Origin: Trema orientale
Taxonomy: Eukaryota; Streptophyta; Magnoliopsida; Rosales; Cannabaceae
Direction: 5' to 3'
DNA length: 64,000 bases
NCBI GenBank assembly: GCA_002914845.1
Contig: JXTC01000090.1
Coordinates: 528,684 to 592,683 of the forward strand
Shown here: positions 1-13,342 of the stretch, piece by piece
Numbering within the stretch: position 1 is the stretch's first letter
How the letters are laid out: each line of letters starts with the position of its first letter
Translations under genes and position numbers: made by a program
The notes under the pieces: generated by a model
What the model was told of the DNA's origin: nothing
What the model saw: the letters and a program-made list of their open reading frames with translations, nothing else
Databases searched by the model: none

Positions 1-164
1 TATTGTTTCTTTATTTTTATACTAAAAAATCTAATTAATTATGAAATAATTACAACATTTTTTATGCCGAAAAAAAATATATATCTAAACTCTACAAACC
101 TCCTTGGACCTAAATTCATTTCAAAAACTCAATTAAACCCATTTTGAAAAGGAAAAAAAAAAAG

Positions 165-700
165 AGGGATAATCCCAAAAATACCCCCTATATGTTTTAG
201 TTAAATACGATGTTTAACTCTTTGTTCTCATAAAACCTAAAAGTATATCCTCTATTTTCTAACACAAGAAAAAAAATAACCCTTCTTCTCTTTTTCAATC
301 AAATATTTTACTTAATTATTTTCTAAATGGCATTAATACCTTTAGAATATTGATATCCAAACAACCCTTGATTGATTTCTTTTAAAAAATAATAATTTAT
401 AAATTTATTGGAAAAAAAACATTATGATCATTTTTCTATAATCTGGAAAAATAATATGATATTCTTTTTATTTTTTTAAATAAAAAATTAATTATATAAT
501 AGGGAGTTATCCGGTAATAGATTTTTGAAATATAGGCAAGGGTACTTAAGATATTTCATATTTTAACTTTGACCACATAAATAATAGGGTATACTTTTTT
601 CCTATTTTGAAAAATAGAGGGGATAGTTTTAGATTTTATGAGAACAAAGGGTTAAACGTGATATTTAATTATATTATAGGGGTATTTTTGGGATTATTCT
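165..700. repeat. Inverted-repeat MITE
   Basis: About 115 bp at the left (reading AATCCCAAAAATACCCC, then a CTTTGTTCTCATAAAA block) is the reverse complement of about 115 bp at the right end (GGGGTATTTTTGGGATT). The middle is AT-rich and has no credible coding frame. Long imperfect arms around a non-coding core fit a MULE-type MITE. I could not settle the target duplication because the left flank is poly-A. Bases 1-164 hold only AT-rich sequence. Confidence 0.7.
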
Positions 701-3480
701 GAAAAACATAATGATAATAGATTAGGGAAAATTCGCAGAAAAAAATTATAAATAAAAAAAAATGGCCAGAGTAGTTATGCCCATAAAAACATTGTAGCTC
801 TACCACTGGACATGGGGAGGAAAGAAAAGAGGTACTAAGCCAGGTAGCATTGTATTTTCTAATACTTGACACCTGGTTTACAAACATAATTCTGCACTTG
901 TACTTTCTATTGCTTCTTCTACTGGAATTAGTGGGAGAAGCTTATAAAAGCAGTTGACTTTTATGTAATACACTTTCACATTAATAAAAATAAAATTATT
1001 ATGTAGTAATTATTAATACATAATATTATTTGAATAAAGGTCCATTTAATTTTATAAATATGTATCTTTGTGATTATGATGTAAATTCACAAAAGACATA
1101 GATACAAGTTATTTACAATTAATTAAACGTCATTCATAGTAATATAAATAAGTTTGCGCATTTTATTTATGTTGTTGCAGACTTTAGAACTTATCTTAGT
1201 CAACTAAAGTCAGTTGATATAATGGGATTCATCTGACAAATGTCAATATAAAAGAATTTTATAGGCAATGATACTTCACTCTAAATCTTGAGTTAGCTGT
1301 GATTATATGTTATCAAGTATAGCTTTATTTGAATTACGAGTGAGATCAATCGAGGTCAATATTTTCTATTTTTGGTAAAACATATTTGTTGAATTATATA
1401 ATTATATTTGACAATATAGAATTTGGTAAAATAACAGCTCTTAGTAGACTTCGGTACTTGGTCATGAGTCTTAGGCCTAATTAATCGTATCAATATTGAT
1501 ATAGTCAGTAAGATGTTGATGACGATTATTAGAAAAATCAGTAAGAACTAAGAAACATATGATTATTTGTTATGATGTTATAAAAATATAGATAATTAGC
1601 AAAGAATTATTGTGGTATGGGACGTTACTTCAAAGATAGTCATGCATAGTTGTAGTACAATTTTAGTCCTTTAGTGAAATGGATTCTAAATTAAATAATT
1701 AACAAGCCCATTAATTATTTGGAGCCGACTGTACATATCCTATAAGCTCTCTGGGCTAGCTTGTCAATGGTCACACTGTTTATTAGATTGGACTGATTTA
1801 ACTTTAATGGAAGAAAACAAAGGTAGGTTGCAGTATGAGCTATATGCTTCGCTCAACAACTAATGGCATGTAGCACAACTTACAGTGGACATCTTATTTC
1901 AATTTTTATAACTGCTAGATAAACTGATAAATGTGAATACAAAGGGATTCAGTCTTTAGAATATTCTAATTTCTAGAAAAAGGAATTTAGGATTATGCCC
2001 AATAATAAAGCGATATTTCATCCATAGTATTTACGCTAATGTTTTGATTATTATATTATAATAAATGTCAAAAAGTTCCATGATTTATTTATTAGAGAAA
2101 TATTGTAATGAAGTTGTTTATTAAACTTAAAACATATATTCTCTAATTAAATCAAATAAGATTATTCACAACTAATAAGAGAAGCTGGACATTTCTCTTG
2201 GATCGTGTTGCAAGACTTTATGCATTTATGGTGTCTTAATCTATATTGGTATGACCATGTACAAAAAATCTTAGTGTGTAAACATTAAAGAAGGACAATG
2301 TCAAATATGTTCACATTGACAAGAACATAGTCTCACAGACTTGATAATTAATGTATATATTTCTTAATCCTGAAATGGGTGATGAACTCATATTCATAAC
2401 TTGTATTATTTGAGATGTTAAAAGATACTGATCAAGAAATTGACGATCTAAACCCTGATATTTTGGTAATGCATTATTATGGACATTGAGAATATATACT
2501 TATAGATATAGAATCTATAATTCTATTATCTGAAGAAGTGAATACTACTTTGATAAGCTATAGGAGCTTGGATGATTTAAATCGTAGCTAGGTAATTAAT
2601 AAAATTGGATATTTTATTAATTGAAGACTTTCTGTAAGTCTGGTCATCTATTAAATATAGTCTTTTATCAATGAATTAAAAGATATAATTAGAGGGACAA
2701 AATAGTAATTTTATCTAGCTCCAATTATTGATATTCATGTAGGATACACATACATATGTTAATTATCTAATTGACATAATTTTAATTATTAAGTATCTTG
2801 TGATATTTATTTAATTCAAGAATGCAGTGTTGACCTTTAGTAGAATAAGTCATTAACTAATAGTACAAGCCCACTTATATTAAGAGTTAATTGTAATTGG
2901 GCCCTTATATACTAGATCTTGAATTAAATAAGTCTATTTGGGTCCTTAACCTACACCAACATCTTGGCTTACATGAGATCAATTGGGCTCAAATAGTTTT
3001 CTGGGCAATTACACAAAAAGAGAGAAAAAAGGTCGGACTAAAGGGAGGGCTATTAGGCCCCACCACAGTACTAAATAAGTAGTGAAATTCGGCTATCCCT
3101 TAGGCCCACTAGGACTCCTCCCCCCTACTTTGTATTGTGTTATTCGTTTTTCACTGAAACATTTGTTTGGCACCTGCATACCGAAAACTGAGAGAAACGT
3201 GAGATAGAGAAATTCTTGGAGCCACCATTGGAGGCTATTGGAGTTCTTGGATTCTTACATTGGAGTTGATCAAGATCAAAGTATCACACACCTCTGTAGT
3301 TATAAGCTTGGTGCATAGGAAGGAAGACTCATTGGTTGAAGTACACAATCTATTGTATGTGTTTAGACCATTACAAAGGTCCTAAAAGGTTTTTATGAAA
3401 AACTATAATCCAGAAAAATTTTTGTTTTCAATGCTTCCACTCAACTTTAATTTTATCACCTTTTTTGTAAATTATAACCA
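701..3480 (+). repeat. Probable Copia-type LTR (3' boundary only)
   Basis: No coding frame is visible in these 2.8 kb. The sequence ends in ATAACCA at 3480, four bases before a primer-binding-like site complementary to initiator tRNA-Met, which is the layout of the 3' edge of a 5' LTR. I could not find the left boundary or a second LTR copy, so the start is only the end of the preceding MITE and part of this stretch may be ordinary intergenic DNA. Short frames such as 2897-3082 look like chance openings. Confidence 0.4.
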
Positions 3481-3484
3481 ATAA

Positions 3485-3501
3485 TGGTACCAGAGCCACG
3501 G
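3485..3501 (+). other. Retrotransposon primer-binding site, tRNA-iMet type
   Basis: TGGTACCAGAGCCACGG matches the usual Copia primer-binding site TGGTATCAGAGCC with one change. It lies four bases after a CA dinucleotide that would end the LTR. Confidence 0.65.
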
Positions 3502-4527
3502 TTTTCGTTATAGTTTATTTACTATAAATCCTTCTCTTTGACTTGCTCTTGATCATTCCATTTATATATGCATGTTTGTGATTTTTAAATGGGTTTAGCA
3601 CTCTAGGTTTCTATGAATGGTTAATTGATTTTTATTTTATGATGGTGAATGGATATCAATTTTTTATGTTATAGATGGAATCTGGATCTGTTGGTTTTAT
3701 AAACCTTAGCCATGGTTATAAAATTTTTGGATATAATTTTTTCGTTGGAATTGTAACAAGGAGGGTGGTCTATCATCATCATGCTTTCCTCCTTGATTGT
3801 TTTTTCTAGGGTTTGTGTTTTTACTATACTAGAAAATTGTAAATCCAGGTTTTGTAATTTTCTTAGAAGAACAACAATGGTAGAAAAGCCTGGAAGACCA
3901 ACAATAGAGAAAGAAAACGAAGAAGGAGATTCTAGTTTCATGTTTATCTTTTTTTTTCTATTTTTTATTTTTTGATTATTTTTTTATATTTATAAAAAAA
4001 AAAAAAAAAGGGAAAAGGAGGGAGGCGCGGCCTTGCTGGGCCTTGGAGTGGCGCGGCCTTAGGCCAAGCCCAGTGCCCTGGGGCACACCAGTGCCACCTG
4101 CGAAGGCGACACTGGCTGCCACCCGTGGCACCCCATGGGCGGCCCACCCTTGGAGCCCCCCAATCTGTTCTAAAAAAAAAATTATTCATTTTATTATTTA
4201 TTTGATAAATTATTTTTTTTGGATAGTTACTTGTTTTCAAATTATTTTTTTTCTATTTTGAATTTTCTAATAGTTATTTAAATTTGAATAGGAAATTGGC
4301 AAATTTGAAAAAGAAATTGGCTGTTTTGAAATTTTGGGTAACTATATATTTCCTTTGAGATAATTAAAAGATTTTGCTAAATATTTTATTTATGGTAAAT
4401 CTTTTAACTATTTAAAATTCAAAAAATATCTAGGTTATTTAATTCGAATTAATATCTTTTATGAAAATATATTATTTTTATCAAACCTGTATTGTCTTCT
4501 CTAGTTGCTCAATATTTATAAAAGTCT
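3502..4527. other. Non-coding retroelement interior with GC-rich island
   Basis: This follows the Copia-like primer site but shows no gag or pol similarity, so it may be the interior of a non-autonomous (LARD-like) element. Bases 4013-4170 are strikingly GC-rich, with repeated GGCGCGGCCTT and CCTTGG words, inside otherwise about 75% AT sequence, and directly follow a poly-A run. Short frames on both strands here arise from composition and are not called as genes. The outer hAT-like element begins at the right edge. Confidence 0.4.
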
Positions 4528-5243
4528 CACTGCCTGAGCCACGTTAAGGCAAGGGGGACAAATGCCCCCTAGATTTTTGGAAAAAAAAATCCTTACTATT
4601 ATATATATAGTATTTATATATTAAATCAATTAGTTGTTAATTTTTCCTATTAAATCTAAATTTTTATATTTAACCCCATTCAAAATTAGATTAGTTATTT
4701 CTCAAATCCTTAATATCATCAGTTTCTTTAACTTGGAATTTCTAATGACTTATCTTCATCTCTTTTTACTTCTTTTTTGTTTCTCCCAAACTTTTATCAA
4801 CAACTTATTCATTTCTTTAAATTTATTGGTTTAAACAACTAGTAATTGTTATATTATATTAGGAAATGGATACATGTGAGAATTATGTATATTTATAGAT
4901 ATATTTGTTAGTAAATTTGTCTATATATTTTATATTTGTATATTTAAAAAGATTTTTAGTTCACCGGCATATTTAGTTTTGATATTTAATTTATAATACA
5001 TATGTATTATATAAAAAGCAACATGTTTGTACATCTTATATCATTTTTGTTTTTTTCTCCTGGTTTATAGATTTTATAAAATAAGTGAGATTTCTATTTC
5101 TAATTTAGAAGGTATTTTAAATCAAAATTGAACTTTTATTCTAGATACGAGAAAATAATGATAATATAACATTAAATAGTGTGAGAATCACCTTTACATA
5201 TCTTATTACAAATACGAAGTTAGGAAAACTAACTTTAGAATAA

Positions 5244-5380
5244 AGTTAACTGCAAAAAAATACCCCCAAGTATGCACTCTCTTTAAAATCAATCCTGTGT
5301 TTTTGGCTCTGCAAAAAAATACTCCAACATTTGAAATTTCAAAAAATGTATACCCTCCGGCCAATTTTTTCCCAATTTGC
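5244..5380 (+). repeat. MULE left terminal inverted repeat
   Basis: Blocks GTTAACTGCAAAAAAATACC, CTCTGCAAAAAAATACTC, TTTGAAATTTCAAAAAATGT and ACCCTCCG recur in the same order, reverse-complemented, at 22944-23082. Confidence 0.85.
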
Positions 5381-6362
5381 ACTATATAATGATGAATTTG
5401 CCCTTGAATAAGTAGTGTAAAAATAGCATGGAATGGCTTATCCTTGTTACCAATCATAAAAATAAAGATAAATTGAGAAATTAATTTAAAAATGGTAAAA
5501 AAATAAAGAGAAACAAAAGTAGATTGAGAAAGAAATAGAAAACGATGTCATTTATTATCTCAAAATTTCGCCAAAAAAATAAAATAGAAAGAAAAGGAAC
5601 GGAAGAGGAAGAACGAAAAGTTAAAGTAGTCTGTTTATTTCCTTTCCAGAGAAGACAATAAGCCTTCAACCATGGAGTGATCAGAGACAATGGTTGAGGC
5701 GTTGTTTGAGCAAAAAATCTGAGGTGAGGTGACATTGTTCTAAGAGTAAAAGTTCTGGTCGACATTGTTTTGAAGACAACAAAGGTTTTATTGAGGATGA
5801 AATGGCAAAGGTGTTACTTTTCTTCGGGTAATCATACAAATTTTGCTTATTTGATTTATATTTGTTGTTGGATAGACAAGAAACCTGTAAAAGAGTCATC
5901 TTTTTCAAAATTTTCTGTTGCATGTTTATGGCGATGATTATGGGGGTTTACTTGTGTGTGAAGTCTTCGACACACGAGGGGGATCTTGAGATGGAAAATT
6001 TCTTAAAAATGTCTCTAAAGATGTTTTGTACAAGGAAAATTTATTGTGTTTAATGATTTCTAGAAGTAACTAAAGTTAGGGATTTTGTTTTCTTGATTTT
6101 CTTGGAACTGGGCATGTAAATGCCATATAGATTCCTAAGGAAAAAATTTATGTCTACTTAAATATTGACAAGTTTGTGAAGCCTTTCATTGGTTTTTTTA
6201 ATTTTCTTTTATCTAATTTCTTTGCTTGTTTTGTTTTCTGTATTTTTTAATTTTTGACTCTTGTACTGAAAAGATCATAAAGAGTTATGTTTTTTGCATT
6301 TTAGGAATCAAAAGTCATTTTAGTGAAAAGTTATTGATAAGCTTTGTTGTTCTAAATTGGCA
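5381..6362 (+). other. MULE 5' region, non-coding leader or intron
   Basis: This lies between the left inverted repeat and the first recognisable transposase residues. Short frames are present but none resembles a known protein. The bases just before 6363 (T-rich run, then TGGCAG) look like a 3' splice site, so the transposase probably begins in a small upstream exon that I cannot identify. The open frame running back to 6226 is likely intronic read-through. Confidence 0.4.
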
Positions 6363-7608
6363 GAGATTAAAAATAAGCTTGCATACACTTCGTATTCAAT
6401 CATGTGGCTATAAGCTAGATGATTGGACTGTTGATTCAGATATGTTCCACTATTTGGAAGTTTGTGGAACTGTGTTCAATGAGTTTTTGGGCATTGAATT
6501 TGCTGAAAGAGAGGTAGAAGTGCCAATGAAGGCCTACATCAAAAGAGGAGAATATATAGTGATCGTGGACAGTGATAGAACATTGATGGATATGTTTCAA
6601 CATAATAGTCATGGGTCTAGCCCTATTGATTTATACGTGGATATTAACTTGCAAGTCTATGTTCCTCTAGACAATTTCATGTCTCATTCTACAGAAGAGG
6701 AACCTATTGAAATCTCTAGTGATAATGAGAGTGAAAAAGGTGTGGTGGATGATGGGTTAGTTCAGGAGGATGATGGGCTAGTAGAGGTTGAGATACAACA
6801 AGCAAAATTGAGTAGGAAGAGGGGCAAACAAATAGCAACATCTACCTCTGAAGATGACTCTGGAGCTGAGGGGCTTTCATCACCAACAGAATATGATGAC
6901 CCTGCATGGAGTGTTGGTGCAATGAATTCATTTGAGGAGGATACAGATAGATCTTATGAAGATGATTTTGAGGCAGAAAATGATATAGAGGGAAATCCAG
7001 ACCTTTATGACATTAATGACTTGAGTGATGGCATAGTAGACAAACCAAGGAGAAACCTTATTGATGATGAAGTTGAAGATCCTAACAATTATATGAGAAG
7101 AGCTCCTCATTTTGTTGATGCTGCTAAGAAGAAACAGAATGCTTTGCATCAGTGTTTCGAGGATTACAAGGAATTCAATGAGGTGATCAGGGACTATGCT
7201 ATAGAGAAAGGATTTGATTATGTCAATATCAAGAATTATAAGAAGAGAGTAACAGTCAAATACAAGGTGCATGGTTGTCCATTTCGGGTACATGCATCGC
7301 CTGGACCAGATGGCTCTATTTTTGTCATAAAGACATTGACAGATAAACACACATGCCAGATTGTCAAGAAGAATAAAATAGTTTCTTCTAGTTGGGTAGC
7401 AAAAGGGCTGACAGACAATTTCAAAGACTTCTCTGATTTAGATTGCAATGGTACGAGGTTGAGGAAAAAGTATGGTATTTCTGTCCCAAGCACTAAGCTT
7501 TATAGAGCACAATGCATGGCTAGGGGAGATAGTGTTGAAAACCATGGGTCTGAATACATGATATTGAGGTGTTATGCTCATATGGTGTTGAAAACCAATT
7601 CTAGTAGT
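6363..7608 (+). pseudogene. MULE (MuDR) transposase, N-terminal half
   Basis: One open frame carries the amino-terminal organisation of plant MuDR transposases. First comes a PB1-like plant MULE N-terminal region (DDWTVDSDMFHYLEVCG to IDLYVDINL). A long acidic linker follows (EEEPIEISSDNESEK and later DDE-rich runs). Last is the MuDR DNA-binding domain, FNEVIRDYAIEKGFDY to HTC, with the conserved CPFRVHA. The frame breaks where the Athila-like LTR begins at 7609, and the catalytic half resumes at 19812 after the duplicated GTAGT. This half has no internal stop, so it stayed readable longer than the catalytic half. Confidence 0.85.
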
Positions 7609-9174
7609 TGGTGAGATTGAATTGTACATATATTTATCCCTGAATTGTACTTTTGTCATTCTAATTTATTTATTGTTTTTAGCTGATTTTACTGTTTTAT
7701 TTGTATAGGAAAATAATTGCAATCTTGAAGGAAAATTATAAATTGGAAGCATAAAAGTAAATAACTAATGACAAGAATTGAAGTGAGTCCAACCCATTGT
7801 CATAGAAAAGCCATCGTAGCCGAGTAAAATTTTGGGCTTGACAATCAAGACTAGAAACCCAACCAGCCCATAAAAGTTACATGCTAAGGGAGCAAAGAAG
7901 TTTTCACATAGGAATATCAAAGGAATTAAGAGAAAGTGGAGAATTTGTGAAATTACAAGTATGGAATCGTGGATTAAATGTTACCATATAAAATGGACAC
8001 AGAACTCGGGTCATTAGTTTTATATCAAAGGAAACGTGAAGTGGCTGCACGTGATTTAAAAGTGAAAAAAAAAAAAAAGAGAAGTGTTATTAAAAATAAA
8101 AGATCCTTTACTTGCATTTTTTTTCCGCTAATGGACATAAGACGATGGTCTTGTGAGGATAAGGAAACAAGGACTCTTATTGAGTCGGTGGCTTCGTTTC
8201 CCAGTCTCTATATATACACGGAAGACTCTAGACAGAGGTAGACACAGCGAGGGAGTCCAGCGGCAGCCATAGTGATTGGAGGGGTAGAGAAAGATTAATA
8301 GAGAGAGCAATTGGAGGCAAAATTAGAAGAGAAAGCTTGCAATTATTCTCAATCATTCCCCACTTCACTCAAATCTTGTTTGTTTATTTTTATTTTTTTA
8401 GTTTTTCATTATGTTGCAAATTTTTATTTTTAGTTTTGTTACTTTCATTATGAACTAAATTTATTTTCTAGGATTATAATAGGATCTCTGTATGTAGTTT
8501 GAATTATGATGTTACCTCTTTGATTTTGTGATTTTAATTTATGAATTGTTTATTTTACCTTGTTCTTAATGCTTTTGAGTGCTTGTTCACCACTTAAATT
8601 GATATTGGTAATCTGTATGAACTTAGAAAAGGAATTTCAGATTTAGACCTAGATAGAATAACACATGATTATGCTTAGATGAGTTTGTGTAGAATAGGAA
8701 TATACCTACATAATATGTGCAATTATTAAAAGACTTTACTCTTAATGAATCTTTTCTTAATCTAATTCACATAAGAATATAGTGAGTTAATTAGAAGAGA
8801 TATTTCCGCATGACTATTGGAAGAGGTTTGTAGATACACTAAAGTTCTTAATTGACAATTCGGGTTAGATAGTAATTCAAAGAGGGTAACTAGTGATTCA
8901 GACATATGTAGAGTGAAAATTGTAATCCTAGGTTTATTTTCATTTGTGATTTGATAAATTACTTGTACTCTTTAGTTTTGTTTTATTTATTTTCTTATGT
9001 TATTTTAGTTCAAATTTTAATTTTAAATTTTTCAAATTGATTGTTTGGATAAATTGATAACTAGTCTAGGTTAGTACTTAACAAGTTATAGTAATTTCTC
9101 TGTGGGAATGATATCTTTATTCATCATTTTATTACTTGTTCGATACGTGCGCTTGTGTATTAAAATCTATAACA
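7609..9174 (+). repeat. 5' LTR of Athila-like element (1566 bp)
   Basis: It starts TGGTGAGATTG and ends AATCTATAACA. It aligns to 16306-19811 once two insertions in the 3' copy are removed (about 1574 bp remain there). It contains a TATA box near 8209 followed by a probable transcription start region. Confidence 0.9.
8209..8217 (+). promoter_or_regulatory. LTR TATA box
   Basis: TATATATAC in the context CTCTATATATACACGG is preserved in both LTRs (3' copy at about 18846-18854), as expected of the LTR promoter at the U3/R transition. Confidence 0.6.
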
Positions 9175-9180
9175 AGTTTT

Positions 9181-9198
9181 TGGTGCCGTTGCTAGGGA
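9181..9198 (+). other. Primer-binding site, tRNA-Asp type
   Basis: TGGTGCCGTTGCTAGGGA matches the complement of the plant tRNA-Asp 3' end (TGGCGCCGTTGCCGGGGA) at 15 of 18 positions. The three mismatches are C-to-T or G-to-A. It lies six bases after the LTR end. Confidence 0.8.
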
Positions 9199-9447
9199 AA
9201 TTGTTCTATAATTTTTTGTTAATACTAATATCGATTTGTTGAAATTTAATTCAAACTTTAATTTTTTTTCTCTTTTATTTTTTTTTTTATTTTTTTTATT
9301 TTTTTTCCTTTGATAATCTCAGGTTCTCTTTAGCAGTACATGAGTCGTACAAGAAGTTGGAAGCTTTTGCTGTTTGATCCTGAGATTGAAAGAACACTAA
9401 AGGATATTCGAAGAGCGAAAAATTGATAAGCATATCCTCGAGCACTA

Positions 9448-10847
9448 ATGGGTGACCAAGACGAGACGAAGCCTTTGAGTGATTATGCTATCCCATTGAC
9501 TGATGGCCTCGGTTTAAGCATTCGAAGACCTGCCATTAATGCTAATAACTTCAAACTGAAGCCAGCAGTTATTCAAATGATCCAGAGCTCAGTTCAGTTT
9601 AGGGGACTACCCAATGATAACCTAAATCAGTACATTATGAATTTTCTGGAAATCTGCGACACTTTCAAGCACAATGGAGCTTCTGATGATACAATCAGGT
9701 TATGACTTTTCCCTTTTTCTCTAAGGGATAAAGCTAAGAGCCGGTTGAACTCCTTACCAGCTAGGTCAATCACTACATGGGACAATTTGGCACAAAAGTT
9801 TCTGGCAAAGCTTTTTCCACCAGCAAAGACAGCCAAGCTACATAATGATATCACTTCCTTTGTCCATTTGATAATGAATTACTCTATGAGGCTTAGGAGC
9901 AGTATAAAGATATGTTGAGAAGATGCCCACATCATGGAATCCTAAAGTGGTTGTTGGTTCAAACATTCTATAATGACTTGATGGGACACTTGAGAATAAT
10001 AGTTGATGCAGCAGCTGGAGGTACCTTGATGGGAAAATCGATTGAATTGGAGGAGATGGCAGCCAATAACTACCAGTGGCCATCAGAAAGAATGAATCCA
10101 AAGAGAGCAGCCAACATAAATGAATTGGAGACCATGGCATCCTTAGCCACATAAGTTAATACTTTATCCAAGAAGATTGACTCGATGGGAATTTAGGCAA
10201 TGCATAGGCCATATACAGTTTGTGAAAATTACAGTGACAATCATATGATTGGCCAATGTCCCCTTAATGTTAAATCAGCACAGTGTGACAACAACTTCAA
10301 CCGACAATAGAATAATCCCTACTCTAATTTCTACAACCCAGGATGAAAAAATCACCCTAATTTTTCCTGGAATAACACCAACAACCAAGGGTCCACTTCA
10401 GCTGGACGTTCTATGCCTCTACCTGGATTTGCACAACAAGTCCCGCCACCACACCAAGAGAAAAAGTCATCACTTGAGGATATGTTTATGCAGTATATGG
10501 CCAAGAACGATGCAATTCTTCAAAACTAAGCTACCACATTGAGATCCTTTGAGATGCAGTTAGGTCTATTAGCCAATGCTGTTAATAAGCATCCTCAAGG
10601 AACACTGCCAGGGAATGCTGAGGTGAATCCAAAGAGAGAAAACAAGGAGCAGTGCAAAGCAATCATCTTAAGAAGTGGTAAAAAAGTGCAAAGAGAGGTT
10701 GGGGAGCTTGTTGCGACTGAGGGTGAGAACATTGAAGAGAAATCGCATGAGGAGAGCCTACCAGAAGCAACATCTAAGCCTGAGACTATTCCTTATAACC
10801 CACTACCACCATTCCCACATAGATTTCAGAAGAAGAAGCTTGACTAG
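9448..10847 (+). pseudogene. Gag (capsid/nucleocapsid) of Athila-like element
   Basis: Capsid-like stretches SSVQFRGLPNDNLNQYIM, FLEICDTFKHNGASDD and, after an in-frame TGA near 9703, LPARSITTWDNLAQKFL and CPHHGILKWLLVQTFYND match Athila gag order. A zinc-knuckle-like CENYSDNHMIGQC lies near 10218, with knuckle spacing but a Ser in place of one Cys. The C-terminal KEQCKAIILRSGKKV is a typical Athila gag-to-protease linker. Several frameshifts and stops separate the pieces. The product would have formed the virus-like particle of the retrotransposon. Confidence 0.85.
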
Positions 10848-11620
10848 CAGTTCTCAAGGTTTTTGGAGATATTTAAGAAGTTGCACATTAATATCCCATT
10901 CGTAAAAGCTCTGGAGCAAATACCCGGCTACGTTAAATTCATGAAGGATATTCTATCTAAAAAGATAATGTTGGAAGAGTTTGAGACAGCAGCTCTTATA
11001 GAAGAATGCAGCGGTATCCTTCTCAAGAAATTACCTCTAAAGCTGAAAAATCCTGTTACCTTTACTATTCTGTGCAGAATCAGTGAGCAATTTTCTAGGC
11101 GAGTATTGTGTGATTTGGGGGCTGGTATAAACTTAATCCCACTGACCATATTTAAAAGATTGGGTTTGAGGGAGGCAAGACCAACCACTGTCACTCTGCA
11201 GAGCTAAATGATAGATCTCTTACATACCCATGGAGAATAGTCGAGGATGTTTTGGTGAAGGTTGATAAGTTTATTTTTCCTGCAGATTTTATTGTACTAG
11301 AGATGGAGGAGGATCAAGATATTCCTTTGATATTAGATAGGCCATTCCTAGCCACTAGAAGAACACACATTGACGTACAAAAAGGAGAGTTGATCATCAG
11401 AGTACAAAATGAGGAGGTGACATTCAATTTATTCAAGACAATGAAGTTTCCAAGTAACTTTGAAGACTGTTTTTGCATTGACATGATTGATAGAGTGGTT
11501 GATGAAGCTTATGGGAATACCACTATTGGAGACCCGATTGAAGACTCATTAATTAATTCATCTAATGTGGAGACACTAGAAGCCAAGAAGTTTTTGGACT
11601 TGCTGAATGTTGTGCCTTGA
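10848..11620 (+). pseudogene. Aspartic protease region of Athila-like element
   Basis: The motif LCDLGAGINLIPLTIFKRLG near 11108-11165 carries the D-L-G active-site triad of the retropepsin fold. The second half, PLILDRPFLATRRTHIDVQ near 11305, is the usual ILGRPFLAT segment with G changed to D. A stop after the LQS run near 11205 and a frame change split the domain. It would have processed the Gag-Pol precursor. Confidence 0.8.
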
Positions 11621-11809
11621 TTTGATAAGACTAAGCAAAAGTTCAAAGTTTTAGAGTGACCAGTGGGCAGTGAACCCCATACTAAACCATCTATTGAAGA
11701 ACTGCCCTTTTTAGAACTAAAGACATTGTCGAGTCATTTGTGCTATGCTTTCCTAGGCAAGTCCTCTACTCTTCCTATTATAATTTCAGCCAATCTTGAT
11801 GACACATAG

Positions 11810-13240
11810 GAGGAGAAATTGTTGAGAGTATTGAAAGAATACAAGGGAGCTTTGCGGTGGTCGATAGCAGACATTCGGGGCATTATCCATCCTTTTGTAT
11901 GCATAAGATTCTGCTAGAAGATAATCACAAGGCAACAGTGGAGCACCAACGGCATTTAAATCCAATCACAAAAGAAGTAGTCAAAAAGGAGAGAATAAAG
12001 TGGTTAATGCTGGGATTATTTACCCAATTTCTGATAGCTCATGAGTAAGTCCAGTACAATGTATTCCGAAGAAAGGTGGAATGACTGTGGCAACTAATGA
12101 GAACAACGAACTTATTCCAACAAGAATAGTAACTGGGTGGAGAGTTTGTATAGACTACCAAAAATTAAATAAAGCAACTCGGAAGGATCATTTTCCACTG
12201 CCATTTATTGATTAGATGCTCGACAGATTAGCGGGACATGATTACTATTGTTTCTTAGATAGATACTCAGGGTATAATCAGATTGCCATAGCACCAGAAG
12301 ATTAGGAGAAGACCACATTTACTTGCTCTTATGGAAATTTTGCTTTTAGAAGAATGCCCTTCGGTCTATGTAATGCTCTAGCCACCTTTCAACGATGCAT
12401 GATGGCGATCTTTACCGATATGGTGGAGTAATATTTAGAGGTATTCATGGATGATTTCTCAGTTTTCGGTGATTCATTTGACATGTGTCTACATAATTTA
12501 GCTCTTGTACTAAAATGTTGTGAAGACACTAATTTGGTGCTAAATCAGGTGAAATGTCATTTCATAGTCCAAAAGGGTATTGTACTTGGGCATCGGGTTT
12601 CGAGAAAAGGAATTGAAGTTGACAAAGCAAAGATAGAGATTATTGAGAAACTTCCTCCACCCGTAAATGAAAAAAGGATTCATAGTTTTCTTGGACATGC
12701 TGGATTTTATAGAAGATTCATCAAGGATTTTTCGAAGATTGCCAAACTATTGTGTAACTTGTTGCAGAAAGATGAAGTCTTTAATTTTGATAAAGCATGC
12801 CTTGAAGCCTTTACCACTAATAAGCTAGTGACAACTCCTATCATTGTTGCACTAGACTAGTCTATTTCTTTTGAGCTCATGTGCGATACAAGCGATTATG
12901 CAATTGGGGTAATTTTAGGGCAGTGCAAAGAGAAGATGTTTCATGCTATTTATTACTCTAGTAAGATATTGAATGATGCTCAAATCAACTACACGACTAC
13001 TGAGAAAGAGTTGTTGGCTGTGGTATTTGCTTTTGACAAATTTAGATCCTATCTCATTGGGACTAAATTAATTGTTTACACAGATCACTCTGCAATTAAG
13101 TACCTCATTGCCAAAAAGGATGCAAAACTAAGGTTGATTAGGCAGATACTTCTATTATAAGAATTTGATCTTGAAGTGCGAGACCGAAAAGAAACAGATT
13201 ATCAAGTAGCAGACCACCTCTCAAGATTGGAGAATGGAAA
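11810..13240 (+). pseudogene. Reverse transcriptase and RNase H of Athila-like element
   Basis: Reverse-transcriptase blocks appear in order: VCIDYQKLNKATRKDHFPLP near 12146, then RRMPFGLCNALATFQRCM near 12350, and the catalytic FMDDFSVFGDSFD near 12446. RNase H follows with [24 protein letters not shown] and [10 protein letters not shown], then the VADHLSRLEN tether toward integrase. In-frame stops at 12213, 12303, 12429, 12858 and 13158 are each one C-to-T or G-to-A step from the expected CAG, CAA or TGG codon. The amino-terminal 300 bases are frameshifted. Confidence 0.9.
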
Positions 13241-13342
13241 GAAAGAAGGAGATACTACTCTAATAAATGAATTTTTCCTGATGAGCAACTCTTTAGTATC
13301 GAGTATAGTGTCCCATGGTATGCAGATTATGCTAATTACCTT

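Noticed and set aside
3965-4261. Overlapping sense and antisense frames over the GC-rich island
   Set aside because: Openness on both strands follows from base composition; no domain, splice context or codon bias.
6226-6362. N-terminal 46 residues of the MULE frame
   Set aside because: Hydrophobic and T-rich with a 3' splice-like TTGGCAG at the end; looks like intron read-through.
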